A DNA stretch of 64,000 nucleotides from Nostoc punctiforme NIES-2108 (lineage in GTDB: Bacteria; Cyanobacteriota; Cyanobacteriia; Cyanobacteriales; Nostocaceae). Below are positions 25,000-34,400 of this stretch, piece by piece. How positions within the stretch are numbered: the stretch's first letter is position 1; each line of letters starts with the position of its first letter. Both the position numbers and the translations under genes were made by a program. The stretch spans positions 127,718-191,717 of the forward strand of contig LXQE01000148.1 in the NCBI GenBank assembly GCA_003326195.1, given 5' to 3'. Under the pieces are notes generated by a model. It ran no database searches. It saw only the letters and a list, made by a program, of their open reading frames with translations, and was not told where the DNA came from.

Positions 25000-27900
25000 A
25001 TGGGTGTGCAAAACAAAAACATTGAAAATTTTTATCCCCTCTCGCCCATGCAGCAGGGCATTCTGTTCCATAGTCTTGCAGATCCTAAATCTGGCATCTA
25101 TTTTGAACAATTTAGCTGGACTATCCACGGAAAGCTCAACGTTACAGCATTCCATCGGGCATGGCAGCATATTATAGAACGACATTCCATTCTCCGAACC
25201 TGCTTCGTTTGGGAAGGCTTAAAAGAACCAGTACAAATTGTGCATCGACAGGTGGCTTTACCGTGGCAGGAGTATAATTGGCAGGATCTCTCCCCAGAAG
25301 AACAACAACAAAAGTTAGAACTTTTCTTGCAAAGCGATCGCTCCAGTGGGTTTGAACTTAAGCAGCCTCCATTGATGCGCCTAACGCTGGTTCAACTTTC
25401 GGACATTTCCTATAACTTTACCTGGAGTCATCATCATCTATTGTTAGATGGGTGGTCTGTTGCCTTAGTTTTTAAAGAAGTCCTTGCTTGTTACAAAGCT
25501 TTGAGCAATGGTCAAGAATTATACTTAGAATCAATTCGCCCGTATCGAGATTACATTGTCTGGCTACAGCAACAAAACCTATCTGAAGCTGAGACTTTCT
25601 GGCGACAGATACTTAAAGGTTTTAACACTCCGACACAGCTATCGGTGAATCAACGAGCTAGAAAATTACTGACTCAAACAGATGGCTATGACGAGCGAGA
25701 AGTTAAACTTTCTGTAGTAACAACAGCAGCATTGCAGTCTGTAGCAAAGCAACACCAATTAACACTGAACACCCTTGTACAGGGAGCTTGGGCTTTGCTA
25801 TTGAGCTGCTACAGTGGTCAAAAAGACGTAGTTTTTGGGGCAGTAACTTCTGGTCGTCCCCATACTTTAGCTAAAGCCGAATCTATGGTAGGGTTGTTTA
25901 TTAACACGTTACCGATTAGAGTACAAGTATCATCCCAAGAATTTCTTTTGCCTTGGCTTCATAACATCAAAGATCAACTAGTTGAAGCACGGCAATACGA
26001 GTATTGTCCATTAGTGAAAGTCCAAGAATGGAGCGAAGTTCCCAAAGGTGTATCTCTGTTCGAGAGTATAGTAGTTTTTGAGAACTATGCTGTAGATCCT
26101 TCCTTACGGCAGAGGGATATCAATTTGCAGATAGAGGAATTTCATAGCTTTGAAAAGACTAACTATCCGATAACCCTAAGCGTGAATCTAGGTGAGGAGT
26201 TGTTGCTCAATATTACTTGCGATGATAGCGATCGCTTCGACAATGACACGATCACCCGAATGCTAGGACATTTACAGACTTTGCTAGAGGGTATGTCCAC
26301 CAATCCACAGCAACGTCTTGGTGAGTTATCGCTCTTAACAGAACATGAGCGACATCAGTTACTTGTGGAGTGGAACCAGACTCAGGTGGAATATTCTCAA
26401 GATCAATGCATCCATGAATTATTCGAGGCTCAAGTAGAACGTACACCCGATGCGATCGCAGTGGTGTTTGAAGACCAACAGTTAAGCTACTGCGAACTCA
26501 ACGCCAGAGCCAATCAACTAGCACATTATTTACAAACTTTAGGAGTAAAACCAGAAGTATTAGTCGGAATTTGTCTAGAGCGATCAATCGAGATGATCAT
26601 TGGGCTATTAGCCATCCTCAAAGCTGGGGGAGCCTACGTACCGATTGATCCAACTTATCCGCAGCCGCGATTGGCACTACTGCTAAATGATGCTCCACTG
26701 ACAGTATTACTTACACAACAGTACCTACTGGCACAGATGCCACCGCATACAGCAAAAGTCATCTGCTTCGATGACGATATTAATTGGCAAGCCGGATCAT
26801 CAGCAATCAAACAAAACCCTGTAAATCAAACCACCCCTGGAAATTTAGTCTATGTGATTTATACATCAGGCTCTACTGGCACACCCAAAGGTGTTACTAT
26901 CCAACATCAATCTTTGGTAAACTTTGTCCAAGCAGCGATCGCAGAGTACGAACTACAAGCACAAGACCGAATCTTGCAATTTGCCTCCATCAGCTTTGAT
27001 GCCGCTTGTGAAGAAATTTTCCCTTGTTTGCTACACGGTGCGACTTTGGTATTGCGAACTGATGAAATGTTGGTTTCGATCAAAGCTTTCAATGAAAAAT
27101 GCCAACAGCATTGCATATCGGTTTTAGATATACCTACTGCTTTTTGGCATCAAATAACTTCAGAACTGGCAACATCTGCATTAAAGTTACCAGAATCACT
27201 GCGCCTAGTTATTATTGGTGGCGAAAAAGCTTCACCAGATAAACTTAACATTTGGCAACAGCAAGTAGAATCAGGCATACGTTTGATTAATAGCTACGGG
27301 CCGACAGAAACCACAGTAGTTGCTACAGTTTGCGACCTGACAACTGTAGAAGGGGAGGTGCCGATTGGCAAAGCGATCGCTAATATGCAAACCTATGTGT
27401 TAAATACTGATTTACAACCAGTTCCCATCGGTGTTTGGGGCGAATTGCACATTGGCGGAATTGGCGTAGCCAGAGGCTATCTGCACCAACCAGAGTTAAC
27501 ATCTGAGAAGTTTATACCAAATCCTTTTAGCGATCGCCCAGGTTCTCGTCTTTATAAAACAGGCGATCGGGTACGCTACCGCAGCGATGGTCAAATTGAA
27601 TTTAGCGATCGTATTGACAACCAAGTAAAAATTAGGGGCTTCCGTATTGAGCTAGGAGAAATAGAAGCACTCATCAACGAACATCCATCTGTTATGGAAG
27701 CAACAGTGATTTCTAGGAAAGATGTGTCAGACTACGAGCAGTTAGTGGCTTATGTAGTTGCTAATACATCTGATGTTGTAAAAGAGCAGACATCAGCAGT
27801 TGATTTGAACACTCAACAAGCCTCGCAGTGGCAAGCAGTTTTTGATAGCCTCTACAACGAGTTAGACTCAGAACAACAGTCAGGTTTTTATATCAAGGGC

Positions 27901-29562
27901 TGGGAAAGTAGCTATACAGGCTTGCATCTCCCTGATCAAGAAGTACGTGAATGGATGGATCAAACAGTTGAGCGGATTTCAGCTTTACAACCAACCCACA
28001 TCCTAGAAATTGGTTGTGGTGGTAGCGGTCTAATGCTTTTACGCTTTGCTCCTCATTGCACACAATACTGTGCAACTGATATCTCGCAAAATGCTCTAAA
28101 CATTCTCCAGCAACAATTAAACAACTTAGGGCAAAATCTGTCAGGAGTGAGCTTTATCCAGAAAGGAGCAGATGACTTCACAGGTATAAGTGCAGATACT
28201 TTCGATGCTGTCTTTATAGTCTCAGTAGCCCAATATTTTCCAAGTGTTGACTACTTATTAAAGGTGTTGGAAGGTGCTGTAAATGTAGTGGAGCCTGGAG
28301 GCTTTATATTTTTAGGAGATGTTCGCAATTTTAGCTTACTAGAAGCTTTTCACACCTCTGTTCAACTACATAAAGCACCAGCCTCTCTCTCTGTAGAAAA
28401 TTTACAGCAACTTGTGCAAAAGCAAATATTTGCAGAGAAACAGTTAGTGATCGATGCGGCGTTTTTTATCGCCTTAAAACAGCATCTGCCCAAGATTAGT
28501 CATGTAGAAGTTCATCTGGAACGCGGGCACTTTCATAATGAGTTGACTAAATTCCGATACGATGTGATTATCCATGTAGGACATGACAATCCTCCAGTAG
28601 ATATTTCATGGTTAGATTGGCAGCAAGCAAAGCTGACGCTTGCATCTGTCCGCCAATTACTTATAGAGACTGAGCCGGATATTTTAGGAATTGTTAATGT
28701 GCCTAATGCTCGTGTCTTGCCAGATATAAAAGCTGTAGAATTACTCAAAAATCCCAAAGGCTTGACAAATGTTGGTGAGGTACGGCAAGCTCTTCAGGCA
28801 ATAGCAACAACTGGCGTAGATCCCGAAGAATTATGGGCTGTTAGTGAAGAATTACCTTATATCGTCGATATTAGCTGGTCAGATGATAGTGTCGATGGTC
28901 AATACCAAGTAGTATTCAAAAAGCGCACTGTAGCATCACAAATGAAGCCTATAATGGTAGCTCCTTCTTGCAGTGGAAAAACAACTAGCTCTCAGACTTG
29001 GAGTGATTTTGCTAATACTCCACTACAGCAAATGTCTAATACTCAGGTTGTGTCCCAATTACGGCAGGATTTAAAGGCGAAGCTGCCTAACTACATGATG
29101 CCGTCAGCGTTCGTGATGCTAGATGCACTACCACTTACACCTAATGGTAAGGTTGATCGCCAAGCATTACCTGCACCTGGTACGGCAAGGCCTAAATTAG
29201 AAGCAGCTTATCAGCCACCCCAAACCGAAATAGAAAAAACTATTGCTAGTATCTGGCAAGAAATACTGAATGTTGGGGACGTGGGAATTCATGACAATTT
29301 CTTTGAACTTGGTGGTCACTCATTGCTCTTAATTCAAGTTCATAGCAAGTTGCAAAAAGTATTTCAGGGAGATTTCACCTTGGTTGATATGTTTGAATAT
29401 CCGACGATAAGTCACTTGGCTAAATATTTTAGTCAGGAATCTAGCGAAGAAACACCTGTTTTACTACCTGTTCATCACCCAGAGAGCAGAACGGCTTCAG
29501 TACAGCGGCGAAAACAAGTTAGAAAAGAGTATCGAGCAGCAACAAAGCAAAAAGATGTTTAG
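25000..29562 (+). CDS. NRPS4: C-A(nMT)-PCP module, N-methylated Lys-like residue
   Basis: The start is ATG at 25000, one base after the NRPS3 stop. An upstream in-frame ATG at 24877 lies inside NRPS3 and would add 41 residues with no family match. The protein has 1520 residues. The DCL-type C domain has HHLLLDG near residue 144, as expected after an epimerase. The A domain has YTSGSTGTPKG. A SAM N-methyltransferase domain (about 930-1290, EIGCGGSGL near 1004) is inserted late in the A domain, before the KLPNYMMP segment. A PCP with GGHSL (about 1437) follows. The pocket reads D-A-E-D-I-G-S-V-V-K; the acidic residues at 239 and 278 suggest a basic side chain such as Lys. The C-terminus is a basic tail (QRRKQVRKEYR) facing the KS of PKS2. 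Confidence 0.92.
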   Translation: MGVQNKNIENFYPLSPMQQGILFHSLADPKSGIYFEQFSWTIHGKLNVTAFHRAWQHIIERHSILRTCFVWEGLKEPVQIVHRQVALPWQEYNWQDLSPEEQQQKLELFLQSDRSSGFELKQPPLMRLTLVQLSDISYNFTWSHHHLLLDGWSVALVFKEVLACYKALSNGQELYLESIRPYRDYIVWLQQQNLSEAETFWRQILKGFNTPTQLSVNQRARKLLTQTDGYDEREVKLSVVTTAALQSVAKQHQLTLNTLVQGAWALLLSCYSGQKDVVFGAVTSGRPHTLAKAESMVGLFINTLPIRVQVSSQEFLLPWLHNIKDQLVEARQYEYCPLVKVQEWSEVPKGVSLFESIVVFENYAVDPSLRQRDINLQIEEFHSFEKTNYPITLSVNLGEELLLNITCDDSDRFDNDTITRMLGHLQTLLEGMSTNPQQRLGELSLLTEHERHQLLVEWNQTQVEYSQDQCIHELFEAQVERTPDAIAVVFEDQQLSYCELNARANQLAHYLQTLGVKPEVLVGICLERSIEMIIGLLAILKAGGAYVPIDPTYPQPRLALLLNDAPLTVLLTQQYLLAQMPPHTAKVICFDDDINWQAGSSAIKQNPVNQTTPGNLVYVIYTSGSTGTPKGVTIQHQSLVNFVQAAIAEYELQAQDRILQFASISFDAACEEIFPCLLHGATLVLRTDEMLVSIKAFNEKCQQHCISVLDIPTAFWHQITSELATSALKLPESLRLVIIGGEKASPDKLNIWQQQVESGIRLINSYGPTETTVVATVCDLTTVEGEVPIGKAIANMQTYVLNTDLQPVPIGVWGELHIGGIGVARGYLHQPELTSEKFIPNPFSDRPGSRLYKTGDRVRYRSDGQIEFSDRIDNQVKIRGFRIELGEIEALINEHPSVMEATVISRKDVSDYEQLVAYVVANTSDVVKEQTSAVDLNTQQASQWQAVFDSLYNELDSEQQSGFYIKGWESSYTGLHLPDQEVREWMDQTVERISALQPTHILEIGCGGSGLMLLRFAPHCTQYCATDISQNALNILQQQLNNLGQNLSGVSFIQKGADDFTGISADTFDAVFIVSVAQYFPSVDYLLKVLEGAVNVVEPGGFIFLGDVRNFSLLEAFHTSVQLHKAPASLSVENLQQLVQKQIFAEKQLVIDAAFFIALKQHLPKISHVEVHLERGHFHNELTKFRYDVIIHVGHDNPPVDISWLDWQQAKLTLASVRQLLIETEPDILGIVNVPNARVLPDIKAVELLKNPKGLTNVGEVRQALQAIATTGVDPEELWAVSEELPYIVDISWSDDSVDGQYQVVFKKRTVASQMKPIMVAPSCSGKTTSSQTWSDFANTPLQQMSNTQVVSQLRQDLKAKLPNYMMPSAFVMLDALPLTPNGKVDRQALPAPGTARPKLEAAYQPPQTEIEKTIASIWQEILNVGDVGIHDNFFELGGHSLLLIQVHSKLQKVFQGDFTLVDMFEYPTISHLAKYFSQESSEETPVLLPVHHPESRTASVQRRKQVRKEYRAATKQKDV

Positions 29563-29719
29563 TTTAAACAAGGCATTGAAGAAATAAGGGCGATCGCTAC
29601 AAGATTGATGTCCGATAAAATCGAACATTTTAGAAAGTGCTAATAACACTTAAAGAAAAGAAGGCAAAACCTTCTTATTTCAAAAATGAATTATAAAAAT
29701 TTATTGCAACAAATACAAT

Positions 29720-31366
29720 ATGACATCGAGCAGCCAAGAAATGCTAAACAAGAATTACCTTTTTGAATCTGAACAGGTATTACATGATGGGATAGAAGAG
29801 CAAATAATGCAAATGTTTGCTTCATTCAATCAGGTAAACTCTATTGAAAAACAAATAGATGAAATAACTGATAATATTTCTCAAGATTTTTTAAGCAATA
29901 TTAACTCTAATACCAATATTGATTTAGACTCACTACTAGAAAAGTTTTCTGATAGTAAAATTCCACTTCAGCCCACTAACTTTGAGGGCTATCTCAAGTA
30001 CATAGGCAATAATCTTGTTGCTCATTCAATACATACATCTTCGCCACGATTTATTGGTCACATGACCTCGGCACTTCCTAGTTTTGTACGCCCTTTGGCT
30101 AGACTCATGACGGCAATGAATCAAAACGCCGTCAAAATAGAGACAGCTAAAGCCCTCACCTTCTGTGAACGTGAGGCTTTGGCTATGTTGCATCGACAGA
30201 TTTATAATTTTTCTGACGGTTTCTACACTCAACATATTCAAAACAACCTCAGTACACTAGGAATCTTAGTTTCTGGTGGAACAGTGGCGAATATCTCAGC
30301 ACTTTGGTGCGCGCGAAATGCTTCACTAGGGCCCAAAGATGGATTTCTCGGCGTAGAAAAAGAAGGTTTAGCAGCTGCTCTAGATTTCTATGGCTACAAA
30401 GGAGCAGTAATTATTGGCTCTGACTTGATGCACTACTCTTTTGATAAAGCTGCGGATTTGATGGGCATTGGTACTCATAGTTTGATGAGAATCCCTACTG
30501 ACTGTAATAATCGAGTTAACTTACAAGCACTGCGCCAAACTGTTATAAACTGTCGTAACCAAAACTTACTAATTATCGCAATTGTAGGGGTTGCTGGCAC
30601 GACAGATTCAGGTGGAGTTGATTCCCTTAAAGATATTGCGGAGATTGCACAAGAAGCCAATGCTCATTTTCACGTAGATGCTGCTTGGGGTGGCCCACTG
30701 ATTTTTTCTGAACAATATCGGCATAAGCTTGCTGGTATAGAAAAAGCTGATTCAGTCACTATTGATGGACATAAACAACTGTATTTGCCAATGGGTATTG
30801 GTATGGTCTTTTTCCGCAACCCCTATCTAGCTTCTTCAATCGAAAAACAGGCTAGCTATACCATGCGTAAGGGATCGTTTGATTTAGGTAAACGTGCTTT
30901 AGAAGGTTCTCGACCGGGCATGGCTTTATTTTTACACGCTGGTCTAAAACTGATTGGGCTTAAGGGATATGAGTTTTTGATTGATGAAGGAATCCGCAAA
31001 ACTCAATATATGGCTGCTCGGATTTCGGCGATGCCTGAATTTGAATTGTTGGCAGAACCTGATACTAATCTGTTAATTTATCGCTATATTCCAGAGCAAT
31101 TTAGAGGGCTGATTGCCAACACACAGTTAACAGAAACAGATAATCAAATTATCAATGATTGTAATGAATATTTACAAAAAATGCAGCGCCATATCGGTCG
31201 TACTTTTATCTCACGAACAACAAAAATAATTATCAGCTTGGACAAAGAAATTCATGTAATTGCCATGCGTGCAGTAATTGCTAATCCATTAACGACTGAA
31301 GAAGATATTGAGGCTGTTTTAAATGACCAAATTCAAATTGCTGCTGAAATTTCACTGTCATATTGA
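29720..31366 (+). CDS. panP: PLP-dependent aspartate 1-decarboxylase (PanP-like), beta-alanine supply
   Basis: This 548-residue group II PLP decarboxylase has its Schiff-base lysine, Lys352, in VTIDGHKQLYLPMG. HTSSPRFIGHMTSALP near residue 100, FHVDAAWGGP, and LEGSRPGMA match the long PanP-type aspartate 1-decarboxylases, as far as I remember the Vibrio protein. Those enzymes make beta-alanine. The terminal NRPS5 has a beta-alanine-like pocket, so beta-alanine supply to the assembly line is the favoured role. The alternative is a diaminobutyrate decarboxylase, since an EctB gene is in the cluster. That is less likely from motif resemblance and because it would destroy the Dab. A 157 bp gap with a GCGATCGC site precedes the gene. 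Confidence 0.82.
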   Translation: MTSSSQEMLNKNYLFESEQVLHDGIEEQIMQMFASFNQVNSIEKQIDEITDNISQDFLSNINSNTNIDLDSLLEKFSDSKIPLQPTNFEGYLKYIGNNLVAHSIHTSSPRFIGHMTSALPSFVRPLARLMTAMNQNAVKIETAKALTFCEREALAMLHRQIYNFSDGFYTQHIQNNLSTLGILVSGGTVANISALWCARNASLGPKDGFLGVEKEGLAAALDFYGYKGAVIIGSDLMHYSFDKAADLMGIGTHSLMRIPTDCNNRVNLQALRQTVINCRNQNLLIIAIVGVAGTTDSGGVDSLKDIAEIAQEANAHFHVDAAWGGPLIFSEQYRHKLAGIEKADSVTIDGHKQLYLPMGIGMVFFRNPYLASSIEKQASYTMRKGSFDLGKRALEGSRPGMALFLHAGLKLIGLKGYEFLIDEGIRKTQYMAARISAMPEFELLAEPDTNLLIYRYIPEQFRGLIANTQLTETDNQIINDCNEYLQKMQRHIGRTFISRTTKIIISLDKEIHVIAMRAVIANPLTTEEDIEAVLNDQIQIAAEISLSY

Positions 31367-31412
31367 ACAACTTGTTATTAGAAAACAAATATTTATTATC
31401 AGGTTTTGACTT

Positions 31413-34400
31413 ATGGATATAGCCAATAATTTTATTCATAGCTTAAATGAGAATCTTCAGGACGAGATTGCTATTATTGGTATGGCGGGTCGTTTTCCGG
31501 GAGCAAATGAAATTGATAGCTTTTGGAAGAACCTGCGGGATAGCGTAGAGTCAATTTCTTTTTTCACGAATGAAGAACTAATATCTGCTGGGGTAGATCG
31601 ATCATTGCTTAACGAACCCAATTACGTGAAGGCAAGCGGTATATTAGAAGATATAGAGTTATTTGATGCTTCATTTTTTGGTTTTTCCCCCAGAGAAGCT
31701 GAACTTACAGACCCACAACACCGTCTTTTTATGGAAAGTGTTTGGGAAGCTTTAGAAAATGCTGGCTATAATTCGGAAACTTATAGCGGTCAAATAGGTC
31801 TTTTCGCTGGTCTTGCTGCCAGTTCCTATCTGCTATCAAACTTATATTCCCATCGGGATTTGATGGAATCAGAAGGCAGTATTACTATTGGCAATGATAA
31901 GGATTTTCTCCCAACACAAATTTCTTATAAATTAAACTTAAGAGGGCCAAGTATCAATGTTCAGACAGCCTGTTCCACATCATTGGTTGCTGTCCACCTA
32001 GCCTGCCAAAGTTTACTAAATGGTGAAAGTGATATAGCTTTAGCAGGGGGTGTTAGCGTTGAAGTGCCGCAAAAAACTGGTTATCACTATCAACAAGGAG
32101 GAATTCATTCTCCTGATGGTCATTGTCGAGCTTTTGACGCTCAAGCGAAAGGAACTAATGGTGGCAGTGGTTTAGGTGTAGTAGTCTTGAAAAGATTAGA
32201 GGATGCTATTGCTGATGGTGATTTTATTTATGCAGTAATCAAGGGTTCAGCTGTTAATAACGATGGCTCTTTAAAGGTTGGATATACAGCTCCTAGTGTT
32301 GATGGTCAAAGGAAGGTTATTTTAGAAGCTTTAGCTTTAGCTGGAGTCGAACCTGAGACTGTTTCTTATGTAGAAACACACGGTACAGGAACTATCTTAG
32401 GAGACCCGATTGAAATTAAAGCTCTCACACAAGCTTTTCGTGCCAGCACAAATAAAAAAGGTTTTTGTGCTATTGGTTCAGTAAAAACCAATGTGGGACA
32501 TTTGGATACAGCAGCTGGTGTAACAGGCTTAATTAAAACAGTCCTGGCATTAAAACATAAACAAATACCTCCAAGTTTGCATTTTCAAGAGCCAAATCCA
32601 CAGATAGACTTCGACAATAGCCCCTTTTACGTCAATACCAAATTATCCGATTGGAAAACCAACGGAACACCCCGCAGAGCTGGTGTGAGTTCTTTTGGTA
32701 TTGGCGGGACTAATGCCCATGTTATTTTGGAAGAAGCTCCAGTAGAGACGCAACTTGGCGCGTCTCTACACTCCCGTCCGTGGCAATTGTTGTTGCTCTC
32801 AGCCAAAACCAGCACAGCTTTAGACACTGCAACAGCACAATTGCGTGATTATTTAGAGCAAAATCCCGATATTCCCCTACCAGATGTCGCTCACACCCTA
32901 CAAGTAGGTCGTCGAGCTTTTGACTATCGCCGCATCGTGATTTGCCAAGACCCAAATGATGCAGTGAAATCGCTTAACAGTCAATACCCACAACGTATTT
33001 TTAATTACCACCACAAGCCAGGTCACTGTCCAGTAATCTTGATGTTTTCAGGACAAGGGTCACAATATGCAAACATGGGTCGGGAACTGTATGAAGTCGA
33101 ACCGACGTTTAAAAAACATGTAGATACTTGCGCTGTGATTTTGCAACCCCATCTGGGTATTGATATCCGTTCTCTACTTTATCCCAGAGAAGAAGATACT
33201 GAAGCAGCTTGTTTGCAACTACAACAAACAGCCTTCACCCAAAGCGCGTTATTCGTTACAGAGTACGCCCTGACTCAGTTATTAATGTCTTGGGGTGTGC
33301 GACCAGAAGCAATGATTGGTCATAGTATTGGGGAATATGTCGCCGCAACCATTGCAGATGTATTTTCTCTGGAAGATGCCTTAAAAATTGTGGCAAAAAG
33401 AGGACAGTTGATGCAACAGTTGCCCTCTGGGAGTATGCTAGCAATTAGGCTGCCAGAAAAAGATGTGCAGTTGCTGCTGTCTGCACAAAAGTTGTATCAA
33501 ACATCTCTACAAATCGCAGCGATTAACAGCCCATCTTCTTGTGTAGTTTCGGGAACAAACCAGGCAGTTGCAGCCCTAGAAAAGCAATTATCCTCTCAAG
33601 AAGTTGAATGTCGGCTGTTGCGTACATCTCATGGATTTCATTCGGCGATGATGGAGCCAATATTGCCAGCATTTATTGAGGTGATAAAAACAGTCAAACT
33701 GAATCCACCACGCATTCGGTTTATTTCGAATGTAACTGGTAGTTGGATTAGTAAAGAGCAAGCGACAAATCCGAATTATTGGTGTGAACATTTACGAGAA
33801 ACTGTCAGATTTTCAGATGGGATATCCCAACTCATACAGCAATTTGAAGGTGTTTTTCTGGAGGTAGGACCAGGGCGAACTTTAAGTACACTAACGACAC
33901 AGCATTTGAATGGAAATGCCAAGCAACAGGTATTCACTTCGTTACGCCATGTTAAGGAACAGCAATCTGATGTTGCCTGGTTGTTGCAAACATTAGGTCG
34001 GTTGTGGCTTTCTGGTGTCGAAATAGATTGGTCGGGGGGATTTTATACTCATGAGCGGCGTCATCGTTTGCCTTTGCCTACTTACCCCTTTGAACGACAA
34101 AGGTACTGGATTGAACCTAACAAGCAAGGACAAGATGAGCGTCACACTCCAGTATCACTGGGTAAAAAACCTGATATAGCCGACTGGTTTTATATCCCTT
34201 TTTGGAAGCCTTCGTTACCACCATTACAACTTGAACATCAAGAATTAGCATCTGAGAAGTCCTGCACTTTGGTGTTTATCGATGAGTGTGGCTTGGGTAG
34301 TAAATTGGTCAAACAATTAGAAACACAAAACCAGGATGTAATTACTGTAAAAGTTGGTGAGAGTTTTACCATACTAAGTGAATTTCAATATACTATTAAT

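Noticed and set aside
24877..25000. Upstream in-frame start for NRPS4
   Set aside because: It would lie within the NRPS3 coding region and add 41 residues unlike any NRPS start; ATG 25000 begins right before the C domain.
29720..31366. Diaminobutyrate decarboxylase as the main call
   Set aside because: Motifs resemble PanP-type aspartate decarboxylases more, and the beta-alanine pocket in NRPS5 fits; kept only as an alternative.
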